From Lachnospiraceae bacterium (GTDB taxonomy: Bacteria > Bacillota > Clostridia > Lachnospirales > Lachnospiraceae), in NCBI GenBank assembly GCA_900754855.1, contig CAAEEI010000227.1:1-20262 (forward strand): DNA of 20,262 nucleotides, read 5' to 3'. This document shows positions 8,023 through 15,967 of this stretch, piece after piece; position 1 is the first letter of the stretch, and every line of letters begins with the position of its first letter. The position numbers were made by a program, and so were the translations under genes. The notes below the pieces were generated by a model. That model was not told the origin of the DNA, did no database searches, and worked only from the letters and a program-made list of their open reading frames with translations.

Positions 8023-11000
8023 TTATAACAGTTTCATATACTGATCGGTAAAAAATGTTCTGATCAGATATTGTTGTATTTCTTCACCGTCAGCTTCCTC
8101 TGCGCTGAACTGATTCAGTGCGAAGAAACGGCTGTTTTCTCCCTCACAGGCAAAGGTTTCAAAACGAAGTCTGGTCTCATCCTCCACCAGTTCTCCCTCT
8201 TCTTCCAGTCGATAATTCACATGATCGCTCTGGTAAAAATACATGGAACCACAGTACAGACCCGGAAGGATTTCCTGCAGATATTTTTTTCTGATCTGCC
8301 CTTTTTCTTCTTCTACCTGATAGTAAAGAATCACCGTTTTGCCCGGTGTACCATGGTACGTCAGAAAGGTTCTTTCCAGATACTCTGTCGGCAGGTTTAC
8401 CCACTGTGCATAGCGGTGAAAGACCGGCAGATACTCTTCGTCTTCCAGCATCTCCCTGATGATTTTTCCTGCAGCGTCTTTGCTCTGTTCCTCCCACTGA
8501 TCCCGGCCGGCAAAGTAATAGAGAAAACAAATCTTACTTTCTCTGTCGGTGATCCTTTCCGCCAGAATCTCCTGTCCAATGATCACATGTATGGATTCCG
8601 GCAGTTCCAGACTGCCTTTTCTTTCCTTCTCCGCCACATAGGACAGATAACGTTCCACCAGAGGATCTCCCTGATTTTCCTGATAAAATATCTCGAAAAC
8701 TGGAAAGAGACCATCGGCGTCATTTCCGGTGAACATACTCTGTTCCAGCATTTTTTTCTCAAATCCGGACGTCTTTAAGCCAAATTTCCTGCTTCTTTCC
8801 CAGATCAGCAGCAGATCTTCCATCTCTCCCCGGAAATGTTCCATGAGATAACGCAGGGTATCCCGGTTATATTTTTTATTCATGAAAGCAGAGTAAGCCA
8901 GATAAAGGGTCGTGTCCTCCTTCGCTCCCTCGCCATATCGCACGCCAAACACGGCCAGCCGTAATCGTTTTACCGCGCCCATGATACCGCAGCCGTATAA
9001 TTCTATTCCAAAATAGGCATTTTCAATCATCCCTACTTCCATATAGTAATCCATCAGCCGCTTCCGGAAACTTCCCGATACGTTAGAATAATCGATTCTC
9101 TCCAGCCATCTGGCCAGTTCTTCTTTATTTTGATGTCTCTCATAGTAATCCAGTAATTTTTCTATGGCCCGAGCCTTAATCCATGGCTGGTACTCTTCAT
9201 CAAAAGCAATTTTCTGTAAAACCGGTAAATCTTCGGCTTTTATCTCGTCATCGATTCTGTCTGACAACGAAAGAAGGATTCGGCGGTTGGCCATATTTTT
9301 CTGTATCCATTCTTTCGGGAACTGTCCGGCGGAAAGAAACGGCTCCCGCTCGCATGGCACGTCGATCACATAACGCTGTTCCTTGCTGTCCACAAAGTAC
9401 AGTACCGTTCTGCTGTTGGGAATTTCCGCATAACAGACGCCACCGGAAAATGGATAATAGGTTTCCATTCCCGTTTCCGGTCTGGACACATACACTCCGA
9501 TCATGTTTCGATTTTTACAGGTCAGTTTTTCATAAAAAAGAATATCACAGACCGCCTTTGTGTAATCTGGTTTTTCCAGAATCTCTTTCTGGAAATAATG
9601 ATACAGATAGGCAAGATGTTCATTCATCTTTCCTTTTACCAGCTGTTCTTCCACAAAAGGAACCATTTTGGCATAGTAAGCGCCAAATACCTCGTCATAG
9701 ACTTCCCTGTTTTCCAGAACATTGGAATAAAAATAGGCTTTTTCCATGGAGTCCAGACTGTTGCTGTAGGTAAAATAAATGAGTACCTTATGAGGAATCA
9801 CCTCATATTGCGTAAAGTCCATGCTGCGAACGAAAAATTCATTGAGGCCAATAATCTTCAGGTTTGCGTTAACTGCGCTTTTAAAATATTCATGATACTC
9901 CCTTCCGCAGCGATTGCCTTTAATCAGCAGAGAGCAAATGACCTGTAAGAAACGGTCATCCGGTTCCACCTGATACAGTTTTTCCGCAATATGAAAGATG
10001 GAGCTGCTGTAGAACTTGATGCGCAGCGCCAGGCGGGCAAACTGATAGGCCAGAGCCATGGAAATATAGCCGTAGCGGACGCCCCAGCGGAAAATGCTGA
10101 TTTCAAAGGCGCCCAGTTCTTCCATATAATTCGGGTTATCGTTGAGAATCTCACAGGCTTCAAAATACAGGAGACTGCTGTTTTCCCCTTCCTGAAACAA
10201 CTGTTTGATCGTATCATACTGCAATCGTTTATTATAAACGTATTCCCTGTCCAGATAAATCAGCATCCAGAGGGCTTCCGCTTTCTTTTCTGCTATGGCG
10301 TAAAACTCCCGTATGGAAAGCACCGCCGTTGAAATGGCTTCCGGCGTACGGAAAAACATGGCTTTAAGATAGAGGAAATAGTTCTCTTCCAATGGAGTAA
10401 ATTGTTCCGTTTTTTGCTTTTCTTCCAGTTCCTTTAACCGTTCTTCCGCTTCCTGTCGGAAATTTTCCATCATAAGAAGCTGTAACTGATACAACTGCCA
10501 TCTTACTTCTCTGGTCGCATAAAAAAGATTATCCAGAACCAGGCGGGATTCCTCTGCAAAATCGTCAAATTCTATACTTCCGGTTCGAAAATACAGATAA
10601 TTATGCATCAGTTCCGCCTGTTGTTTCCGGATCCGGTTTCTGTTTTCCCTCTCCCGGCTGAAAACCGGCAGAGTTCCCCACCATTCCACAGAGAGGGTAA
10701 ACCGCTGGCGCATGGTACGAATATGTATGGTGTCGTTTCCCATGAGATAGCTGTGATTTTTCTCTATCTCCACCTCCAGGCAGCCGTTCACAAAATCGTT
10801 GCTGGTAAATTTCTGCCGGGAAAGCTGCACCTGCCCTTTCTTTGCCACAATCCAGCCTTCCACATAGCCTTCCGGCTCCAGTTTCAGCGTGAGCACTTCC
10901 TTATCTTTGCCGGCGTCTAAAACAATCTGCGTTTTATCCACCAGTAACCGGGCCGGTTCTTTATATCCGGCGGCAGACAGAAATTCCTCCAGAATCATGC

Positions 11001-11565
11001 TTCTGGAACGACTTTTCATCAGGCTGTGATACATGGCCTTTTGTTCCGGCAGATCTTTCAGAAATACCTCGGCAAAATTTGGCAGGAAAAACAATTCCAT
11101 GGCTTCCTGGCGACTGGTCAGGTAAAGTTTTGTAAATCCTTCCATATCCGTAATCACACCGATCGATGTTTCCGCCGATTTGGGAACAACAGAAAACCGG
11201 TAGGGAATATTAAATTCCCCACCGTCGGTAATCAAAAGAAAATCTCCTTCAAATTCGCTTCCGGCCACTGCCAGTTTCCCTTTGAAATAAAAAGGAATCT
11301 CCACCCGGGTACCGCTGAATTCCTCTGTCTCCACTCCGATCTTATCGTTTGTGGAACGGACAATTCCCTTAAACGGCACATGGTTTTCACTTTCAATACA
11401 GAAAGAATCCTTATAAACTCTTCCCTCTTCCACCACAATGTCCAGATTGGTTACGGACATATGCAGCATCGGCGTTTCCTGATTATGATTTCTGTCTTCT
11501 GTACGTTTATCATTCTCTTGCTTTTCTATCTTTTCTATTTTCTCTTTCAATTTCAGTCCCACCAA
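8023..11565 (-). CDS. DUF5717-family large scaffold-like protein
   Basis: 1180 residues; I recognise the Lachnospiraceae family NCBI calls DUF5717, function unknown. After a Lys/Glu-rich N-terminus (1-32) there appear to be two beta-sandwich-like domains (about 36-127 and 200-295) separated by a helical segment (about 150-200), a long alpha-solenoid rich in Tyr, Leu and Glu (about 300-1050), interrupted near 690-760 by a beta-rich insert, and a beta-rich C-terminal domain. There is no signal peptide or clear membrane span. The frame opens with TTG one base after the protease stop, with GTG as the next codon. An ATG at 11469 (residue 33) has AGGA 7 bases upstream and is the alternative start; I keep the long form because the KEKIEKI opening resembles my recollection of relatives. 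The length and repeats suggest a platform that binds other proteins, probably the DUF5716 protein encoded next. Confidence 0.85.
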   Translation of the reverse strand: MVGLKLKEKIEKIEKQENDKRTEDRNHNQETPMLHMSVTNLDIVVEEGRVYKDSFCIESENHVPFKGIVRSTNDKIGVETEEFSGTRVEIPFYFKGKLAVAGSEFEGDFLLITDGGEFNIPYRFSVVPKSAETSIGVITDMEGFTKLYLTSRQEAMELFFLPNFAEVFLKDLPEQKAMYHSLMKSRSRSMILEEFLSAAGYKEPARLLVDKTQIVLDAGKDKEVLTLKLEPEGYVEGWIVAKKGQVQLSRQKFTSNDFVNGCLEVEIEKNHSYLMGNDTIHIRTMRQRFTLSVEWWGTLPVFSRERENRNRIRKQQAELMHNYLYFRTGSIEFDDFAEESRLVLDNLFYATREVRWQLYQLQLLMMENFRQEAEERLKELEEKQKTEQFTPLEENYFLYLKAMFFRTPEAISTAVLSIREFYAIAEKKAEALWMLIYLDREYVYNKRLQYDTIKQLFQEGENSSLLYFEACEILNDNPNYMEELGAFEISIFRWGVRYGYISMALAYQFARLALRIKFYSSSIFHIAEKLYQVEPDDRFLQVICSLLIKGNRCGREYHEYFKSAVNANLKIIGLNEFFVRSMDFTQYEVIPHKVLIYFTYSNSLDSMEKAYFYSNVLENREVYDEVFGAYYAKMVPFVEEQLVKGKMNEHLAYLYHYFQKEILEKPDYTKAVCDILFYEKLTCKNRNMIGVYVSRPETGMETYYPFSGGVCYAEIPNSRTVLYFVDSKEQRYVIDVPCEREPFLSAGQFPKEWIQKNMANRRILLSLSDRIDDEIKAEDLPVLQKIAFDEEYQPWIKARAIEKLLDYYERHQNKEELARWLERIDYSNVSGSFRKRLMDYYMEVGMIENAYFGIELYGCGIMGAVKRLRLAVFGVRYGEGAKEDTTLYLAYSAFMNKKYNRDTLRYLMEHFRGEMEDLLLIWERSRKFGLKTSGFEKKMLEQSMFTGNDADGLFPVFEIFYQENQGDPLVERYLSYVAEKERKGSLELPESIHVIIGQEILAERITDRESKICFLYYFAGRDQWEEQSKDAAGKIIREMLEDEEYLPVFHRYAQWVNLPTEYLERTFLTYHGTPGKTVILYYQVEEEKGQIRKKYLQEILPGLYCGSMYFYQSDHVNYRLEEEGELVEDETRLRFETFACEGENSRFFALNQFSAEEADGEEIQQYLIRTFFTDQYMKLL

Positions 11566-11566
11566 T

Positions 11567-13594
11567 TTATTTTACTCTTACTTTTCCGGTTGCTGACCAC
11601 GGAGAGACATAGGTTTTTCCTCCGATGATTTTATATCCACGCACTTGATAATACCAGGTTTTCTTTTTCAGATGTCCGATTTTTTTTCGTCCGGTTTTTC
11701 CGGTGACCCTGATCATTTTGGCTTTCTTCATCTTCTTTTGCCCGGAAAGACGGATCTGGTAGCCCGATACGCCCGATTGTTTTTTCCAGCGAACCAGTAT
11801 GCTTTTGCCTTTCGCTTTTCCGGCTCTGACTCTGGTCGGTGTTTTCAGCCGGACCGTTTTCTTTCCTTTGCTGAGAAAACTGATCTTTTTCCCCCGGACG
11901 GCTTTTAACGCATAGGTATATTGTTTTCCCTGCTTTACTTTCCTGTCCAGATAGCTGCCGGTATTTCCGGAAATGACTTTGATCTTTTTATAGCCGCCAT
12001 TACCGGTTTTCCGGTAAAGATAGTATTTCTTTGCTTTTTTTATTTTTTTCCAGGTTATCCGTATGCCTTTGTCTGTGTTTTTCACGGCTTTCAGCGTCGG
12101 CGTTTTCACCACTCCGGTGACCACCCTGGATTTGTTGACAATTCCCCGGTCAAAAAGATCGCTCATAACCGGACAGCCCCAGCCATAGTAAGGATCTTTG
12201 CCATACGCTCCCAGATCCTTACAACGCAGCTTCAGTTCTTCATAGATTCCCTGCACGGAAAGATTGTTCTGCATCATCTTCAGGTAAGCCGCCGCTGCCG
12301 CAATGTGCGGTGCGGACATGGATGTTCCGGACATTCCCACCAGGGTTCCCCCGGCTCCTGCGCTGGTGATCCGGCTTCCCGGCGCACAAAAGTCAATGAG
12401 ACTTCCCCGGTTGGAATAATAAGCCAGCTTCTCACTGGTATCAATGGCCGATACGGCGATGGTTTTCTGGTTGCAGGCCGGATAACAAAACGCCACATCC
12501 ACGCCGTTATTTCCGGCTGCCGCGCAGATAGGGATTCCCCGTTTGTAGGCTTTATCAATCAGGTCATCAAGATAAGTGCAGGTGATTGCCCTTGCTCCCA
12601 CAAAGCCCACGCTCATATTGATGACGGTAATGTCCTGATTTAAGGCATATTGCAGCGCCGATTTGATGGTCAGCAAAGAAGAATACCCGCTGCTGTTGGA
12701 AATCTTCAGCATCAGAATCTGCACATTGGACGGAGTGGAATCGGCAATGATGCCCGATACATGGGTGCCATGGCCGTGAGTATCCGCCACATTTTTATTA
12801 TTGTCAATAAAGTTATGGCTTTTCGCGGAAATGGATCGCCCGCGGAACATAAAATTCGCTTTATCGATACCGGTATCCAGCACAGCCACCGTAACCGGAG
12901 CCGTATACCCTGCGGACGCCGCTCTGGATTTCAGCTGATCCATCCCCATATAAGCGGTTCCCCAGGAATAACTTCCGCCGGCTGCCGGCAGTGCGGTCAG
13001 CAGCTCATCCACATGATAAATCTCATCGGGATAGCAATTTTCTTTTCCATACCGTTCGCACAGCTCTTCATAAGCCTGTTTGGTTTCTTCCTCGGTGTCA
13101 AACTGTAAAATGGTCTCTTTCAGTTCTTCATTGGCATAAATTTCTTCCGCCCCATAGCTTTTATCCAGAGTATCCTCTTCCACGATCAGACGTCTGGTCT
13201 GAAACGGCGCGGTGATCTCATATTCGCCCTCGTCATTTTTTTCCACGTCATACAGGGAATCCTCCGGTAAAACCTCCAGGTAATCGTTGATGATTTTTTT
13301 TTCACTTTTTTTCTGTTTTTCTGATGAACGACGCAGACTGTACATATTGGGCTGCTCTTCCCCGTCTTTTTCCACCGTGCCGGAATCCGGATCCACCACG
13401 ATTTTTCCGAAATACTCTTCGTCCCATGTGTCGGAAACCAGTTCTGCCATCTCCATTGTACTCAGCGTGTCATCCGGACGCACCGATCCCGCCGCCTGTA
13501 CAGGCATACCGTAAGCCGCGCTCATGAAACCAAGCATCACGGCCAGACTTCCGCTCAACCAACGTCTCCGTTCTTTTTTCCAATCCTTTTTCAT
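11567..13594 (-). CDS. Secreted subtilisin-like (S8) serine protease with two FN3-like domains
   Basis: The longest frame starts with GTG at 13609 (680 residues), but the ATG at 13594 has AAGGGA at proper spacing and leaves a clean signal peptide (basic KKERRRW, hydrophobic core, cleavage near PVQAA), so I prefer 675 residues. In the long-form numbering a propeptide spans about 41-210 (it includes the typical LQFDTEEETKQAYEEL). The S8 domain follows with Asp245 in VAVLDTGID, His280 in GHGTHVSG, the oxyanion Asn367 in AAAGNNG, and Ser430 in GTSMSAPH. The triad is complete, so it should be active. Two Lys-rich fibronectin-III-like domains (about 503-590 and 592-680) form the C-terminus; no LPXTG anchor is seen. 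It lies 62 bases after dus and 1 base before the DUF5717 frame. Confidence 0.95.
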   Translation of the reverse strand: MKKDWKKERRRWLSGSLAVMLGFMSAAYGMPVQAAGSVRPDDTLSTMEMAELVSDTWDEEYFGKIVVDPDSGTVEKDGEEQPNMYSLRRSSEKQKKSEKKIINDYLEVLPEDSLYDVEKNDEGEYEITAPFQTRRLIVEEDTLDKSYGAEEIYANEELKETILQFDTEEETKQAYEELCERYGKENCYPDEIYHVDELLTALPAAGGSYSWGTAYMGMDQLKSRAASAGYTAPVTVAVLDTGIDKANFMFRGRSISAKSHNFIDNNKNVADTHGHGTHVSGIIADSTPSNVQILMLKISNSSGYSSLLTIKSALQYALNQDITVINMSVGFVGARAITCTYLDDLIDKAYKRGIPICAAAGNNGVDVAFCYPACNQKTIAVSAIDTSEKLAYYSNRGSLIDFCAPGSRITSAGAGGTLVGMSGTSMSAPHIAAAAAYLKMMQNNLSVQGIYEELKLRCKDLGAYGKDPYYGWGCPVMSDLFDRGIVNKSRVVTGVVKTPTLKAVKNTDKGIRITWKKIKKAKKYYLYRKTGNGGYKKIKVISGNTGSYLDRKVKQGKQYTYALKAVRGKKISFLSKGKKTVRLKTPTRVRAGKAKGKSILVRWKKQSGVSGYQIRLSGQKKMKKAKMIRVTGKTGRKKIGHLKKKTWYYQVRGYKIIGGKTYVSPWSATGKVRVK

Positions 13595-13656
13595 CTTTCT
13601 TCCCTTCACCTTTCCGGAATCTTCCGTCAGGACTTTCTCCCTGCACGAACCCGTCT

Positions 13657-14598
13657 TCAGCCTTCCATTTTTTCCTCAAACAACGCGTCGACCACTTCCT
13701 GGTATTCCGCCAGTCTGACGGCCTTTCTGATTTTTTTCCCGGCTTTTTCTGCCTCGCCAAACATCGGAAGCATATAGCCCCAGATTTCCTTCATCTTAAA
13801 TAAGACGTTCCTCTCTCCGGACATGACTTCCTCATAACCGCTGCGAAGCTCATCATGAAAATCTTTCCATCGACGCCAGTCCGGCTCTTCTTTTGCCATG
13901 CCGCACACCGCTTGTGGAAGCTGCGGATTGGCAATCATGCCCCGGCCGATCATCACGCTGTCCACCTGTGGAAATTCTTCCTGCAACTGTTTGACATCTT
14001 CTTTGGTATAGATGTCTCCATTGTAACACACCGGATGCCCGCACAGCAAGAAACCTTTGCCAAAAGCGCTCCGATTTACCGGCTTGCGGTAAAAATCCTT
14101 ATGGATTCTTGCATGAACAATTACTTCCTCCAAAGGAAACTGATTATAGATTTCCATCAGCGGAATGATCTCTTCCGGGTCGTCAACGCCCAGACGGGTT
14201 TTTACGGAAACTTTCATCTGCACACGGGAAAACACCTGCGTAAAGAACCGCTGCAGCTCTTCCCGGTCTGCCAGAAAACCGCAGCCTTTTCCTTTGGCCA
14301 CCACGGTTCCGGAAGGACATCCCAGATTCAGATTCACTTCTTCATATCCACAATCCTTCAGCTGTTCGGCCATACGGATAAAATCATCGGCCTGCCGGGT
14401 CAGAATCTGCGGCACCAGATGGATTCCCTGATTATGTTCCCGCATCACGTCATTTCTTTCTCTGCTTGTCCAGCCCTTTCCTTTTTTCGGCGTCAGAAAA
14501 GGGGTGAAATATTTATCCACCCCCGGAAAATAACGGGCATGGGCATTACGGTAAATGTATCCGGTGATTCCTTCCATGGGCGCAGCATATATTTTCAT
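13657..14598 (-). CDS. dus: tRNA-dihydrouridine synthase
   Basis: 313 residues of the FMN-dependent Dus family, which reduces uridines in tRNA loops to dihydrouridine using NADPH. The TIM-barrel opens with the FMN-binding MKIYAAPMEGITGYIYRNAH, then LVPQIL, VNLNLGCPSGTVVAKGKGCG (88-107), VHARIHKDFYRKP, YNGDIYTKEDV and SVMIGRGMIANP, followed by a helical C-terminal domain. The general-acid Cys usually sits in a GxGAC-type loop; here the nearest residue is C106 in GKGCGFL, one position off the pattern I expect. Which Dus subfamily and which tRNA position it modifies cannot be told. AAAGGAGAAAAAGG precedes the ATG. It is divergent from trmO, another tRNA-modification gene, and heads the run leading into the protease cluster. 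Confidence 0.95.
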   Translation of the reverse strand: MKIYAAPMEGITGYIYRNAHARYFPGVDKYFTPFLTPKKGKGWTSRERNDVMREHNQGIHLVPQILTRQADDFIRMAEQLKDCGYEEVNLNLGCPSGTVVAKGKGCGFLADREELQRFFTQVFSRVQMKVSVKTRLGVDDPEEIIPLMEIYNQFPLEEVIVHARIHKDFYRKPVNRSAFGKGFLLCGHPVCYNGDIYTKEDVKQLQEEFPQVDSVMIGRGMIANPQLPQAVCGMAKEEPDWRRWKDFHDELRSGYEEVMSGERNVLFKMKEIWGYMLPMFGEAEKAGKKIRKAVRLAEYQEVVDALFEEKMEG

Positions 14599-14631
14599 CC
14601 TTTTTCTCCTTTTGTTTTTCCTTTTTATCCC

Positions 14632-14647
14632 CTGTATTATAATACAG
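14632..14647. promoter_or_regulatory. Perfect 16-bp palindrome with overlapping dus -10
   Basis: CTGTATTATAATACAG is identical on both strands and holds TATAAT on each (14638-14643 plus; 14636-14641 minus). The minus-strand hexamer lies about 37 bases upstream of the dus ATG and is a plausible -10; its -35 (TTTATC, 17-base spacing) is weak. A symmetric site on top of a -10 in a divergent region is what a dimeric repressor operator looks like, though an AT-rich promoter can give this by chance. Confidence 0.5.
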
Positions 14648-14683
14648 AATGCACTGGAGATAAAGCACTCTGTGGATAATCTG

Positions 14684-14698
14684 TGTTATACTGTATAA
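14684..14698 (+). promoter_or_regulatory. Extended -10 promoter for trmO
   Basis: TGTTATACT (14684-14692) is an extended -10 on the plus strand, about 30 bases before the trmO ATG. It is overlapped by a 13-base inverted repeat (14686-14698: TTATAC, one central T, GTATAA), whose sequence resembles half of the palindrome 40 bases upstream. Confidence 0.55.
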
Positions 14699-14722
14699 AA
14701 ACAGATTGAAAGGAAAAGTTCT

Positions 14723-15436
14723 ATGAAAAAACACACGATTTCTGCTCCCGATACATTAACCCTGACGCCCATTGCACACATTCACACCGCTTTTCCGGAA
14801 AAATTCGGTATTCCACGACAAAGCGGACTGGTCTCTTCCCTGCAGGCCTCCATTACCTTTGAAGGAGAATGCAAAAATCCCGACTGTATCCGGGATCTTC
14901 AGGCTTTTTCTCATCTGTGGCTCATCTGGGGATTTTCTGCCCATAAGAAATCCGGATGGTCCCCCACCGTCCGTCCACCGAGACTGGGAGGGAATGTCCA
15001 CACGGGGGTATTCGCTTCCCGTTCCCCTTTCCGTCCTAATCCGCTGGGACTTTCTTCTGTCCGTCTGGACCGGGTGGATCTTCAGGATCCCCGTGGACCT
15101 GTCCTCTATATTTCCGGCGCCGATCTCATGGATGGTACGCCGATTTATGATATTAAACCTTATCTTGCCTTCACGGACAGTCACCCGGATGCTTCCGCCT
15201 CTTTTACGGCGCAGGCGCTTCGCCACACGTTGTCCGTACATTGCGACCAGGCTTTTCTTTCTTTGCTCAGCCCGAAGCGGCAGGAAGCTCTGCTGGAAGT
15301 GCTCTCCCTTGATCCAAGGCCGGCCTATCAGTCCGACCCTGCCCGGATTTACGGCATGAGTTTTGACCAGTTTACGATTCGTTTTACGGTGGACGGTCAG
15401 GATCTGTACGTCAGAGAAATCCTGCCCGGCCGGTAA
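14723..15436 (+). CDS. trmO: tRNA t6A37 N6-methyltransferase (TrmO/TsaA/YaeB family)
   Basis: 237 residues. TrmO methylates N6 of threonylcarbamoyladenosine at position 37 of certain tRNAs using S-adenosylmethionine; it is a cytoplasmic beta-barrel methyltransferase. Family signatures are visible: PIAHIHTAFPEKFGIPRQSG (16-35), FSHLWLIWGF (62-71), VRPPRLGGN (83-91), GVFASRSPFRPNPLGLS (95-111) and DGTPIYDIKPY (137-147), followed by the C-terminal region seen in YaeB-type proteins. The ATG has AAAGGA upstream at about 9 bases. It is the only plus-strand gene in the window, divergent from dus, and its stop lies 3 bases from the stop of the convergent GtrA gene. No clear terminator separates the two. 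Confidence 0.95.
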   Translation: MKKHTISAPDTLTLTPIAHIHTAFPEKFGIPRQSGLVSSLQASITFEGECKNPDCIRDLQAFSHLWLIWGFSAHKKSGWSPTVRPPRLGGNVHTGVFASRSPFRPNPLGLSSVRLDRVDLQDPRGPVLYISGADLMDGTPIYDIKPYLAFTDSHPDASASFTAQALRHTLSVHCDQAFLSLLSPKRQEALLEVLSLDPRPAYQSDPARIYGMSFDQFTIRFTVDGQDLYVREILPGR

Positions 15437-15439
15437 GTT

Positions 15440-15859
15440 TTATTCCTCTTCTTTTTTCCTGCGAAAAATAAAACATTTACTGATGATATAATTGGCCACC
15501 AGCACAATCACCTGGGCTGCGATTTTTACAAGGATTCCCGGAAATCCCAGCCCGTTAATAAAGAGCAGCAGGATAAATTCTTCTATACCAAGGGTCAGCA
15601 GTCTTCCGCCATAAAACCCGATCATCTGCATAAACCCTTCTTTCAACCCACTGGTTTTTGCCTGAAATACCCAGATTTTATTGGTGATATAAGCAAAGGT
15701 CACCGCCAGTATCCACGAAATCACATTGGCAATCAGCGGATCCATCCCCAGCCCCATCTCGCACCAGGCAAATGAACCGATACTCACAATGGTGGTCAGC
15801 CCGCCGAAAACAACATACAGTATGATTTCCCTGTATTTTTTTATCATTTCTCTGATCAT
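15440..15859 (-). CDS. GtrA-family membrane protein
   Basis: 139 residues with four predicted membrane spans (about 11-33, 41-60, 78-101 and 106-130), the size and layout of GtrA-like proteins. The hallmark positions are present: the FGGLTTIVS opening of the first span, NKIWVF after the second, and NYIISKCFIFRRK at the end. Family members are thought to help move lipid-linked sugars across the membrane for surface glycan decoration, usually next to a glycosyltransferase, which is missing here. The ATG has AAAGGAG 6 bases upstream. It lies beyond the purC terminator; I see no convincing promoter of its own, so it may depend on readthrough or a weak promoter within the terminator region. Confidence 0.92.
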   Translation of the reverse strand: MIREMIKKYREIILYVVFGGLTTIVSIGSFAWCEMGLGMDPLIANVISWILAVTFAYITNKIWVFQAKTSGLKEGFMQMIGFYGGRLLTLGIEEFILLLFINGLGFPGILVKIAAQVIVLVANYIISKCFIFRRKKEEE

Positions 15860-15880
15860 TTTTTCTCCTTTCCAAAGTCA

Positions 15881-15944
15881 TAAGAAAAGACTGCCACATA
15901 AAAATGTAAACACTTTTCCGGTAAACATTTTCTTTATGCGGCAG
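15881..15944 (-). terminator. Intrinsic terminator after purC
   Basis: On the minus strand an imperfect stem pairs GCTGCCGCATAAAGAAAATGT (15945-15925) with ACATTTTTATGTGGCAG (15907-15891) and is followed by TCTTTTCTT. The loop contains a GTTTAC direct repeat. The stem starts 23 bases beyond the purC stop codon. Confidence 0.75.
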
Positions 15945-15967
15945 CCCGATGTATCTTTTCCCGTTAT

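Noticed and set aside
14671..14679. Perfect DnaA-box-like TGTGGATAA (TTATCCACA on the other strand) in the dus-trmO gap, with another at 17197-17205 inside nth
   Set aside because: Isolated single 9-mers 2.5 kb apart, one inside a coding region, with no cluster, AT-rich unwinding element or dnaA/dnaN nearby; not an origin.
13855..14679. 274-codon plus-strand open frame opposite dus
   Set aside because: Antisense to a clear dus gene and running through its promoter; the long frame is a by-product of codon use.
15420..15460. GC-rich CCCGGCCGG between the convergent stops of trmO and the GtrA gene as a shared terminator
   Set aside because: Too short a stem and no T run at the right distance on either strand.
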